Positions 1 to 10,346 of a stretch of DNA of 64,000 nt are shown piece after piece (position 1 is the stretch's first letter; every line of letters begins with the position of its first letter). Origin of the DNA: Eutypella sp. D-1 (taxonomy: Eukaryota; Ascomycota; Sordariomycetes; Xylariales; Diatrypaceae); assembly GCA_023313575.1 (NCBI GenBank), contig JAJTTP010000032.1:1-64000 (forward strand). Direction: 5' to 3'. The position numbers were made by a program, and so were the translations under genes. Under the pieces are notes generated by a model that made no database searches, was not told the origin of the DNA, and worked only from the letters and a program-made list of their open reading frames with translations.

Positions 1-303
1 ATTGATACCCAATCTCGTAATAGCCAATGTCCATAGTAATACCCACAGGTCTGGCCGACGCTGATGTGGGGTTGTATGTTTACGGGTTAGGGTGGAAGCG
101 AAGGATTAGCCAAGGACGGCTAGCCTCAATCAGCATAAGGAATGAAGGCTGATTATAATGGAGACCGAGTGATCTACAGTAAAAGCGTGTCAACAATCTC
201 GGTGCCTGGCGATGGGCGATGAGACATCGAATCTCGCGCGTAGTTCCCTATAGCACATCAGCTTAGGCTCGTAGACTAATATTCTACTCACCTCGCCCCG
301 TCA
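1..303. other. Upstream region of the GT90 gene
   Basis: No coding region is supported here. It should hold the promoter and 5' leader of the glycosyltransferase gene that starts at 304; I see no clear TATA element or palindrome. Confidence 0.5.
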
Positions 304-2937
304 ATGTTATTTCAAAAGCTCAACATTGGGTCTCGATATGCGAGCTCGCCCGAGATCTCGTCCATCTTGTGTCTCGCCGCGGCCCTGCTCATCGCGTGGC
401 TGCGGCCAGCTCCTACTGAAGGTGCTGCTGCCATCTTAACTGAGCTCTTCTGCTGGCTATGGGTTTTCGTCTGGTTTGAGGTCCTGCCTTGGACCGGTGT
501 GCCGTGGAGCTCGTCGCGCACCGCGGCGGCCAGCAATTCTAAGGTCCGCCTAGTCGCTGCGGCCCTCGGCATCTCCTTCACGGCACTCGGAGCGTCGCTG
601 GATGATTGTCGGTGGATAGAGGTCAGTTCCGTCGCCACATGCATGCCATACTCACTAACCAAGACGCCTCCGCGACCTAGCCGGCTGTCATACCGATTGT
701 CGCACTCGCCCGTCGGCGGTCGTGGCGCGTGATCCTCGCGCAAAGCGCGGTCGCGACCCTCTCCGTTATATGCCTGGCGCCCCCGTTCCCGTATTACAAC
801 ACGGTGACCATCCTCATAGCTGCGGGCGGGGCATCCATATGTTTTATTGCTCTCACTGTCCTCTACAGCTCTTTCGTGGCGCTGTTCGAGTATCGGGACC
901 TGCTGGGAGTAGGAGGGAACAATAACGTGGAGACGAGGCCCGTGCGGTTACTCTTCGCCGTAGTCTCCCCTCTCCTGGGTGTGATGTACTGGTCTTGGAT
1001 CACGAGGGATCCCTCACCTCACACGATCGAGGACTCCGTCAGGGCCGGCGCCCTCAAGGCCGCTCAGTGGATCCTGCTGTTCCAGGCTGTAAGTCGATCC
1101 TCGTGGCCTCCTCGGAATTTCCTAGCCTAACTACGTGTAGACGCATAACCTTCCGTGGAGCGTGGCCGCCACCACGGGCGCCTTCTCTGCGGCATCCTTC
1201 ACCGGGGACCAGGCGGCCCGGAACTACTCGACATTTGTCCTAAAGCACGCCTTCGCCGCTATTGCCACCATTGCACAAACTGTCTTCGAACTGCCGACAT
1301 CTCACTTCAGGCATGTATTGTGGTGCCTCGTCGTCTGTCCTCTCCTAGCCATACCTAGCCGGCCCGGGGGCGGCGTCAGGTCCGTGGTCGGGGGGGATTG
1401 GCGCACCGCCCAAGGTGTCGTTCCCCGTCCAATTGACCTCCTGCCACTGCATCACGGAAAACATCCTATCGAGGAGCTCGCGGAGCAATCCAAGAAGGAG
1501 TTCCAATCGATGCTAGATAGACAGTCGCAGACGTACGAGGATGCCGAGGCTGAGTATCGGCGGAGGTACGGGATTGATCCCCCTCGGGGCTTTGATGCGT
1601 GGTTCCAGTTTGCCCAGGAGAAGAACTCGCTGATCATCGACGAGTTCGATACACTTTTCGACTGCATGACGCCGTTCCTGAGCATGCCACCCGACATCAT
1701 ACGCAAATTCATGGACGAAGCGATGGGTCCTGGGCACATCAGTCGGTGTGGATTCCGAGACGGCAAGCTGACGGGTGATTGCGGGTCCCGTGGAATGACG
1801 GTGCAAAATATGACAGCTCCTTTCCAGCATGAACTGCCCGATATGGACATTCTGATCAATGCTCTTGACGAGCCGAACGTCCTCCTGTCGCCAGACTACG
1901 ACGATGAGGCCGTGTGGGACAACCGCTGCGAGAAGGATGCGAGGCGATGTCTCACAGCACCGTGCGGCTCAGGGTGGCCGCCGCGCGGAGAGACTGCCCG
2001 CCCAGCGGGTTCCAACCTTCCCTTGAGTATACCGTTCATACAGGACATCCTGCGCTCGAAGGACGTCTGCGCGCACCCCGAGTACGCGGACCTCCACGCG
2101 TACTACATGTCGCCCCCGAGTCTGCAGAGGATCAGGAGGCCGGCGCCCATCCTCTCGCAGGCCAAGCTATCCACATTCAGCGACATCCTGATGCCGAGCC
2201 AGATATACCTCAGGGGATACGATAATTTGAACGACTATGGCTATGTGGATAACGCGGAACACGACCCGGAATGGGAGCACAAGGAGTCCAAGCTGTACTG
2301 GATCGGCTCCAATACCGGAGGTGGTGATTTCGACGACAGCTGGCGCTCGATGCACCGCCAGCGCTTCGTGGCGCTCACACAGCACCGGCCCGAGCCCGAC
2401 ACGGACGCGTTCGTCTACCTGAATGAGACTGAGCCTGGGGTCTGGACGCCGTGGCGGGGCGGCAACGTGCTTCCGACACTGGCGGATGTGCATTTCCACG
2501 CCATCCGGCTCTGTGTTTGGACCGAGTGCAAGGCGCAGATGAAGTACTTCAGCATGGTAGACCGACAGCCCGACGAGGCGCAGTACCGGTACCAATTTGT
2601 CATGGATCTAGATGGGAACAGCTACTCCGGTCGGTTCTACTCGCACCTGCGGTCAAGGAGTGTCAGCCTCAAGATGACCATCTTTCGCGAGTGGCACGAC
2701 GATCGGCTGTACCCCTGGATGCACTTCGTGCCGGTCAGTCTCTCGATGAAGGAGTTGCCGGAGGCCATGCGATTCCTGGCCAAGACGAAGCGCGGTGCTG
2801 AGATCGCGAAAGAGATCGCCGACCAGGGGCGAGAATGGTGGGGAAAGCTACTTCGACCCGAAGACTTTCAGGTGTATTTTTACCGGTTATTGTTAGAGTT
2901 GGCGAGGGTTCTCGACGAGGGGCGTACCGTCACGTGA
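304..2937 (+). CDS. GT90 / CAP10-like glycosyltransferase with multi-span membrane N-terminus
   Basis: Proposed exons are 304-621, 681-1088 and 1141-2937 (840 aa). The introns (gtcagt...cctag, gtaagt...tgtag) keep frame. About the first 240 residues are hydrophobic with roughly five to seven membrane spans (near residues 18-35, 42-62, 82-98, then several in 110-230). The C-terminal part carries the CAP10 signature: RGFDAWFQFA (about 390), ESKLYWIGS (about 625), MDLDGNSYSGRF (about 728) and WMHFVPV (about 769). The family includes Cryptococcus Cap10/Cxt1 beta-1,2-xylosyltransferases and POGLUT-type enzymes that use UDP-sugars in the Golgi or ER, so the protein probably glycosylates a glycan or protein in the secretory pathway; donor and acceptor cannot be read from sequence. 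Residues about 310-350 and 500-530 are atypical and might hide a further small intron. It is convergent with the monooxygenase gene to its right. Confidence 0.8.
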
Positions 2938-3492
2938 AGGGTTCTCTTTCCAAGCGCATATGTATTGAATAGAATTTAATGAATTCCGACGCCAGACAAG
3001 TCCAGCACATGTCAAGGGATATGACATTGCGCCCGGGTAGCCCGGATGTCGCTGGGGGCCGCTTCAGCCCCCGGTCTTATCGGACCAATCTGCTTAGCGG
3101 GAATTGTAGCCACAACAACGCCATGCATGGCCCAATTTGAGCCTGTCAATCTATAATTAGTAAATTGATAGGCCGGCGTGCATTGCTGCCTCTGCGGTAA
3201 TGGGCAAACAAAGCAAGGTTAAGTTATTATATTTAGCACGATAACTAATACAGTCAAAAGGGGTAGGCCCCACCCTGGTTGCTCAGAGCTCCCATACTGG
3301 CCATTAGGGTACCTACCCCATTGTGATTACTAGCTAGGCGCCCCCTAGTCGACACCTGTACCAATAACTCACGCATGCAAACTATAACAGCTTGCGCGAC
3401 CACGGGCATTTGGTGAGAATACAAAGCGCAGCTGCAATTGATACTCGCAGTTATAAGATACGCAACATAATGATACACGCCCAATCCCTCGT
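2938..3492. other. Convergent 3' spacer with hairpins
   Basis: This gene-free spacer lies between two convergent genes. It contains GC-rich self-complementary stretches (CCGGGTAGCCCGG near 3033-3045; GGGGGC/GCCCCC arms near 3055-3073) and an inverted repeat at 3141-3173. No ORF resembles a protein family. Confidence 0.5.
3141..3173. repeat. Imperfect 13-bp inverted repeat
   Basis: Left arm GCCTGTCAATCTA (3141-3153) pairs with right arm TAAATTGATAGGC (3161-3173) with two mismatches, around a 7-nt A/T-rich loop. With the GC-rich hairpins about 70-110 bp to the left, it could be the remains of a small foldback element or a 3'-end structure; nothing identifies an element family. Confidence 0.5.
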
Positions 3493-5127
3493 CTAGTCCC
3501 AGTCACCGGGACCAAGCTCTACAGGTCTCCCGTTGATGACATCCTCCATGACGTCCTCCATGTTCCAGGGCTCGTATTTGTACCCCGGGGGGTAGTTAGG
3601 GGGGATGGTATCAATTTTATCAAAGGGAATGCCATTCTTGACGCACTCAGCCATTTGATGAAAGTTCTCATAGGTATACTCTTCAGGGTCGTGTTGCCAA
3701 ATCCACTTGGGCAGCTTGGGCTGAGCAGATTGGTGGCTGGTCTTGGCAGCCTTCCAATCCGTGGCCTGGAGACGCACAGCGCTGAAGAAGCCCAGTTTCT
3801 GTGCGCAGGCGCAGCGTACAAAGCGGAAGTTGATATGGGTCTTGACCGATAGAGGAATGTTCGCCTTACCCCCTAGCTGCAAGCACGTGGCGAGCGAGAC
3901 CGCGTCCTCCATTGCTTGTGTAGCGCCGTTGCCGGAGGTGGGGAGGAAGGAGTGGGCGCAGTCGCCAATCTGGACGACACGAGATCCTGGAGATGACCAA
4001 GAGGGCTGAGGGTTTCGCCAGAAGAGCTCGAAATTGATGACCGTCTTCGGCGGGGTGAGCTTGATGAGCTCCTTTATTATGGGCGCCCAGGGGGTGGGGA
4101 GGCCTTTGTCCATGTTGGCAAGGACCTCGTCCACCTCGACGGTGTGGTTCCAGTCCTCTCGAGAGGAGCCGGTGACCTGTTCATGTTAGTGCCATGTCAC
4201 TACCGAACTAACACATTGTGCTTACGTCGTGGTTTATGATCCAGACTACTGTGTCTGGGCGGGTCAACACCATCGCGTACGTTCCCGGCCTAAGGAGAGT
4301 CAGCAAGCTGTAAGTCAATAATGACTAATTTTAACAGGTAGCTCACCCAAGAAATGCCCTGATGACAGGCTCGTTTCCAGTTTCACCGCCCAGGGAGAAG
4401 AACTTCTTGACCTCAGGGTTCCTGTCGAGGTACTTAATCGGGAACGGAGCACGCCACATGGCCCTGCCCGAGCTGAGCGCCTTGACCTGCCCGCCGACGA
4501 TCTTCTGGCTCTTGGACCCGACGCCATCTGCTGCGATGACGATATCGGCCTCGAAGCGTTCGCCCTGGTCCGTAATGGCGCCGGCTTTCTGACGTTCCTC
4601 GTCCTCGTAGTAATCAACCACCCGCTTGCCGAACTGGACGGCGACCCCGAGCTTCTCCACTTGCCGCACAAACATCTTGTACACAAGCGGGCGCATTTGG
4701 AAGAAACCTGGGGGCTGGCTGGCGTCCATTCCGGTCGCGCGGAGCCGGTCCGCAACCCGCATCTGCGGGATCACTCGCTCCCCGTCATGTTTCAGTGTCT
4801 CCATCCAGGCCCCCTTCATGGATATACTCTCATACTCCTGCGACATCTCAGGCCAGTGGCGGAAAAACTTGGTTGCGCTTTGGCCCATGAAATACATATC
4901 ACCTGTTTGTTATGTTTAGCTTGAGATCTTCGAGCCCAGCTTCACTTCTACGCACCTGCAGTATTGATATCGCTGTTCCTCTCGAGCACGCGCACTTTGT
5001 GGCCCTTCCTGATGCATTCGATGGATGCCGTCAGGCCAGCAAGCCCCGTTCCGACGATGAGGACGTCGATACCCGTAGGTGGATAGGAGCCCACTGGCTT
5101 GATGCTGTCGTCGCCTAGAGAACCCAT
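3493..5127 (-). CDS. FAD-dependent monooxygenase (salicylate/phenol hydroxylase type)
   Basis: Exons on the minus strand are 5127-4956, 4902-4347, 4289-4226 and 4176-3493 (491 aa). All three joins use GT...AG and restore the frame. It has the three class A flavoprotein monooxygenase motifs: the FAD dinucleotide fold GTGLAG at residues 26-31 with an acidic residue at E49, the DG motif (AADGVG, D183-G184) and the GD motif (IGDCAHSFLPTSGNG, G335-D336). Such enzymes hydroxylate or epoxidise small molecules using NAD(P)H and O2. There is no signal peptide or C-terminal membrane anchor, so it is probably soluble. It is transcribed away from the P450 across a 1.5-kb shared upstream region, as often seen in fungal tailoring clusters. 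The substrate is unknown. I chose the 5127 start because it gives a short normal lead-in to the Rossmann fold. Confidence 0.9.
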
Positions 5128-5245
5128 TGTATTTAGGAAGCTAACTGTAGGTAGTGAGTAAGATGTACTGGCAAGTCGTCTATATATGCATGCGGCAAGC
5201 TTTTAATGCCTGGCTTGATAACGCCTCCAAGTAACACGGAAACGG

Positions 5246-5266
5246 CTGACCGGTGAAAACGGTCAG
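5246..5266. promoter_or_regulatory. Candidate Zn2Cys6-type binding palindrome
   Basis: CTGACCG (5246-5252), a 7-nt spacer, then CGGTCAG (5260-5266) form perfect 7-bp arms, ending about 119 bp upstream of the monooxygenase ATG. Everted CCG-Nx-CGG repeats are typical targets of dimeric fungal Zn2Cys6 activators (Leu3 uses the everted arrangement). The arms are visible; the function is inferred from form and position. Confidence 0.45.
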
Positions 5267-5343
5267 AACGGGAGCCAAGTCTTTATGGTAAATGGAGTTA
5301 TCTATCTGTACTTAGGTACTGCAGGTGCTATCCATACTCGAGT

Positions 5344-5357
5344 GCCGTCGGTACGGC
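5344..5357. promoter_or_regulatory. Second everted CCG/CGG site
   Basis: GCCGT (5344-5348) and ACGGC (5353-5357) flank CGGT, giving CCG-N6-CGG about 220 bp upstream of the monooxygenase. The arms are shorter than at 5246-5266, so chance is more likely. Confidence 0.25.
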
Positions 5358-6664
5358 TCGGTCCCGAATATGCGAGGGAGCATTAAAAGGCCTTCGAATC
5401 AGACCAATTAGAACGTCTCAGCTCAATCAATTCTGCGAAGCAAGGTTTCGCCATTTGGTATGCATACACGGAAACAAGGCTGGGGAAGTCCGATGTGTGG
5501 CGTTAGTACACACCCTCTCGAGTATGACCTCAGCAACGTACAACGCCAGTCACCTGTGCAGGTGTAGCCTTGCAATGTTGTCGTACGATATGGGCTGGAT
5601 TGAAGACGTATATCGCAGTCCAATGATATACGAGAACTTACGACCAACGCAGCATCCTCCCAAGGTCCTTTCCTCCTCTTGGTATGACCGAGATACACAT
5701 CGAGGAGGACTTCCTGATTCAGGACATGCTCTTCTTTCAGGGACCACCTGCTACTAGACAAGACGACAGGATGACGGCGCCACGCTTCAGGGCCCTACTT
5801 TTAATATTGCTCGTATTCCCGTTGAAAGTTAACTCCATGTGGCCCTAGCCTTCATTAGCCGAAGCTACTGCTTAGGATTGATTTTTATACTTTTCTTTCG
5901 CATGGACCCTACGCTACCAACTTATGCCGAGTCGCCCTTGCATGCCAGGAACCAACACGTGCCTGGCTAACAAGCAGGGAACTGCGCTGCTCCCCACGGG
6001 GAAGTTACACACGATGAGCATCCTAGTCGTCCATAGCAGAATTCGCCCATCTAGTAAACGGTGACGCTTGATGGTTAATGTGGAGCTACTATCTAAAGGC
6101 CTCTCGTATATATGCTCGATCGAACTCAAAAGGCCATCTAAAGGGTATCCTATGCCACCGGTGATGGATCTCCGCCACACTTTGCGTGGCTGGAATCTCT
6201 GGGAATCTCAACGAGATATTCTCAGATACAGTTAGAAAACGTATTGATTTATCGGGAACAGAAATTGTGAGACCGAGACTGCTCGATGTTTAATGAATAG
6301 GATAAGGCATAGATACGGATAAAGGGTAGATCATGTGTGCTAAGTGGCGTTAAGTTCTCGTCGTGATAGTTGCGGGGGCGTTAAGGGGGGTTGTGGGGAG
6401 GTTGTGGGAGAAAACGGAGGAGGACCCATGATATTAGCCTAGATCGACGGGCCTTCTCATCTCGTAGAGAACTAGTGAGGCTTCAAGGTTGATTAGTTCG
6501 AGCCGTGGACCCTAGACTATTCTATAGCTCGTGTTAATCCGGGGAAATAGGGATTCAGGTTGGTGACAGCCCTTTAAGATGGCAACGCCCACAACATGAG
6601 GTGCTGTAAAACAGCATGACTTGCGTCTCCCCAAGTCCGCCGCCGAAGTCATCCGGATATCGCC

Positions 6665-8550
6665 ATGCAGTTGGCTACTCTCATCGTGTTAGGGGCCGCT
6701 GTGGTCGGCTCGGCCATAATCCATCTCATCAAGGTCTTCAAAGAACTGAATAGGTCAGAGAAGATCCCCGGGCCAACGTTACTACCTTATATCGGCCGGA
6801 TACACGACTTGCCGATCAATTTCATGTGGTTGAAGTTCAAGGAGTGGGCTGATCAGTACAGCGGCACCAATGGCTTCTACATGACGGAGATGCTGGGGTC
6901 GAAGTATCTGGTACTGACGGACGAGAAGGCGGCGGAGGAGCTGCTGGTCAAGAGGGCCAAGTTCAACTCGGACAGGCCGACGATCAGGTCACTCTTTGAC
7001 TCCAAGAGCACGTACGGATCGATGGAATATCTCCCACTCATGGGAAGGAATCGTAAGTAACCACCACCCCCCCGCCCACGGACACGCGAGCCTCAAGCTA
7101 ATCCAGTCAGAATACTGGGCACGTCAGAGACGGCTCACGCACGCCTACTTCACCAGGACGAGCAACGCGCAGTACCATGGAACCATGTACCACGAGGCGA
7201 AGCGGTGGCTGGTCCGGCTTATCCAAAACCCGGACAACTTCCAGTCGTCCCTCGAGGACATGGCGTCGAAAGTGATGTGCCAGTTGGCGTGGGACGACCC
7301 CAGTTTGAGCGAGTATTGCACGCAGAGTGCCTGGGGTTTGTTAACGCAGATGTCCCCCGCGGGGCCCATCACCAACGTGTTCACGCCCCTGTGGCACTTG
7401 CCGTGGCTCATCAATCCGTGGAAAATAGCTGAATACAAGAGACATGCCGAGCAGCAGGGTTGGTGGATGGAGAGGCTGCTCACCGTTCGTGAGAAGATGA
7501 AAAAGGGGCAGCAGCGACCCTGCTTCACAAGGCAGTTTCTGGAGGAGAAAAAGACGACGATCTCAGGCGACTACGAGGCTTCGTCCATGATTGGCATGAT
7601 GGCACTGGTGGGCATCTTCACGGTTGCTGGGCCCCTCTCTTACTGGCTCGTGTCCATGGTTCACTTTCCCGAGTGGCAGGCAAAGGTGCAGGAGGAGATC
7701 GACGAAGTCTGTGAGGGAAGGCTGCCGACTCTGTCGGACACGCCCAGACTCCCGATATTGCGAGCCTGTATCAAGGAAACGATGCGGTGGAAGCCGAACG
7801 TTCCCACAGGTAAGCCTCTCAGGTATCTTCCGCCGTGTATCCAGCTAACGCTTGGTAGGTGTTGCGCACGAGATGGAGGCGGACGATGTGTATCGCGGTT
7901 TCTTTCTACCTAAGGGAACACGAATCCTTCCGCTTGACTGGTAAGCTAAACCCCAGCCTCTCACTACATCATTGACTCTACTAACAATGATCAGGGCATT
8001 CCTTAGAAATCCCAAGAAGTACCCGGATCCGGAAAACTTCCGCCCCGAACGTTGGCTGCAGCCTGGCTGGCCGACCTATCAGGAACCGCTTACGGTCTAC
8101 CCGACAATCAAGGGGATGACGTCGTTCGGCTGGGGACAGCGTCAGTGCCTCGGGCAAACCATAACACAGGACGAACTGGTAGTGGCCTGCGGAGCACTAA
8201 GCTGGTGCTTTCATCTTCGACACAAGAAGGATCCAGTGACCGGTCATAACCTACCTGTGCCTCTGGACAGGTCCAACTCACTCCTCATCATCAAGCCTAA
8301 CCCTTTCCAGATGGAATTTGAACCACGAAGCCAAGAACGCAAGAAGGAGGCATTGCGCCTATGGGTTGAGTCTGATTCAAGAGATAGGCGCGAGAGAGCA
8401 GAGTTTTTGAGGGCTGCGAAGTCCCGCGAAAAGGAGTTACAAAAGCCAGGGTTGGACGAGAAGTCGATGTCTCCTAAGGAGGTGACCATCGAAGCGTACG
8501 CCCAAGCACACAGCTTTATCAACACTAAAAAGATGCTTATCGGTGCATAA
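6665..8550 (+). CDS. Cytochrome P450 monooxygenase with atypical I-helix
   Basis: Exons are 6665-7052, 7111-7809, 7859-7940 and 7995-8550 (574 aa). The first acceptor is taken as 7109-7110 because only this keeps the frame and gives the usual YWARQRR segment. There is one N-terminal membrane anchor (residues 1-22), followed by a proline-rich hinge (KIPGPTLLP). P450 landmarks are ExxR (E352-R355), FRPERW (the PERF-type motif) and the heme loop FGWGQRQCLG with ligand Cys441. The I-helix reads TVAGPLS (300-306), where most P450s have an acid-threonine pair for O2 activation; both are missing. It is probably an ER enzyme modifying a hydrophobic intermediate in the local tailoring group. The C-terminal tail of about 60 residues is charged and longer than usual. 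Confidence 0.92.
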
Positions 8551-9507
8551 TAGGCCTTTATGGTCACCCGCGCCTGGCCAGATATCCCCAGTCACGCTTT
8601 AGCATACACTTTTCAGCAGCATACATAGATCAAAACCCGTCCATTCGGGGGTACTTAATGGACACCTGTTTTAACTTAGGAATTTTCGTCTGATTGTGTA
8701 ACTTGGGCCTCTTAACTGGCAGCTTTTGACTGAAATCTCGACGGGTTAAGCGAAAATCTCTAAGTCTGCCTCTGCAGCGAGCGATAACATAGCACCAGTG
8801 CAGGAAATAGGGGTGATAAGGGCACTATAACCAAATTAACATAGTGCATATCAGCCTATACCATAAACGGTTATAGTTCTACTTCGTATATTCACCGTAT
8901 CATAGTGCCCACCACTGCTGTCATACAGCACACCGGATGATACATACCTGTAAGTACCTTAGGTAGATAGGGCTACAGGACTCCATGGATAGGGGCCGTC
9001 GCACACTTACCCTGCTGCACCCCCCTCCCCCGCAAACCCCCAAAGCAATCGCCTTGCAGTGGTCTACTCAATACTCTGAATTGACGCTGGCTAGGGACTT
9101 TGGTACCATATTCCGACGCCATCAAATTGACCAATCGCTATCGAACCATATAAACTTCCTTCCAGAGTGATGCCTGCGACTAGGGGTCCACATGCCGTGA
9201 CCCGCTAAAGTCATATGGCATACGCGTGTCGAGCAAGGTTTAAAATAAACTCGAAAATGTTCACCAGAACCTTATATCAAAGTTGAGACTACGATTGGAG
9301 TCGCGTGGGCAGGTCTCCTGCAAACACGATGGCACCACGCCATCTGAGCGAATAGGCAGTGGTCCTATTCTCTGAATGCCGTCTCTCAATGCCCATCCAC
9401 CACCATACATAAGAAGGGATGACTCTAGGACCCGCAACTTCGAAGCTCAAGAATCGCCGAACTGTGTCTTACATATTGCAAGCTGTTTACATCACTATTA
9501 CACGGCC
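8551..9507. other. Spacer upstream of the DUF1772 gene
   Basis: No gene is supported here. An A/T-rich stretch at 8820-8910 contains nested inverted repeats. The last 200-300 bp should act as the promoter of the gene starting at 9508. Confidence 0.5.
8820..8910. repeat. Nested inverted repeats
   Basis: Outer arms GGGCACTAT (8820-8828) and ATAGTGCCC (8902-8910) match perfectly. Inner arms CTATAACC (8825-8832) and GGTTATAG (8869-8876) also match perfectly, and CACTAT/ATAGTG pairs at 8823-8828 and 8841-8846. The 91-bp block could fold on itself like a small foldback element; no coding content or target-site duplication is evident. Confidence 0.5.
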
Positions 9508-10074
9508 ATGTCTATCCCAGGCGAGGTCGTCGTTGGCACGACTGTTGCCCTATCGTTCACGCTCCTCGGTAAGCTTTAGCATCCAGGATATAGACTATAC
9601 CATCGACTAACAGCCGTAGGAAATGCCATCACGCAGTCGTTTATGGGTGTTCCAGCTCTATTGGTGGACTTCCCGCCCCCGTCCTCCCCCGAGTACGATG
9701 CCCGTGCCCGTCTGGTCGGCCGCCAGTGGCCCGTATTCTGGCACGTGGGAAACGTCTTCTTCAGGCCCATCAGCACGTTGGGCATCTTTGGCTACGCTTA
9801 CACCGCTTGGGCGGCTGGGGCTCGTGGAGGGCTTGGCGACTGGAGAGTCTACGCCATCTCGTCGGCATGTCATCTTCTCACTGTCGTTCACTCGGTCGTC
9901 AATATGCAGCCGATCAATGTGAAGATCGATTCTCTGCGAGATGGCAAGGGGGGCGAGGACTCGCCAAAGGCGGAGCAACTACTGCGGAGTTGGATCAGGG
10001 GTAACACTGTACGGATGATCACACCGTTGGTGGCAGGCTCCCTCGCTCTTTGGGAACTACTAAGAACCAAGTGA
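9508..10074 (+). CDS. DUF1772 / anthrone oxygenase-type membrane protein
   Basis: Exons are 9508-9568 and 9620-10074 (171 aa); gtaagc...cgtag joins GG/A in frame. The first exon supplies a hydrophobic start segment (VVVGTTVALSFTLLGNAI). Later hydrophobic stretches, near residues 68-85, 98-112 and 150-165, give the four-span pattern of the family. The family includes cofactor-free oxygenases such as HypC and MdpH-type anthrone oxygenases that oxidise emodin anthrone to emodin in aflatoxin- and monodictyphenone-like pathways, and also many uncharacterised members. Its place between a P450 and a SnoaL-like gene supports a role in metabolite tailoring. The substrate is not determined, and no anthraquinone polyketide synthase is visible. 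Confidence 0.8.
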
Positions 10075-10346
10075 AAGTTCGGCCACCGTGTCACATAGAA
10101 CTGTGGGAATGGTGGTGACAATAATGGTAATTACATCCTCAATGGAAGTACTTCTTGTCTTCGGTTTAACCCAGACTGTGTGAATATGAACATACGCAAT
10201 TGCAATCGGAGCGTAAGCCATTGGTATGTAGTGGGCACTATGCTTGTCAAGCAATCATCGATTAGCCAACTCGTCACTGCATCATGTGATGAGGGTGTTG
10301 CTGCTACTACCTCAGGTCTTCAATTCATTGCTGTGGCGATTGACAC

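Larger units (their letters stand above)
5128..6664. other. Bidirectional upstream region, monooxygenase / P450
   Basis: This 1.5-kb spacer between the divergent FAD monooxygenase and P450 starts has no supported gene; its ORFs are short and resemble nothing I know. It should hold both promoters. Everted CCG/CGG sites lie at 5246-5266 and 5344-5357, nearer the monooxygenase. Confidence 0.6.
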
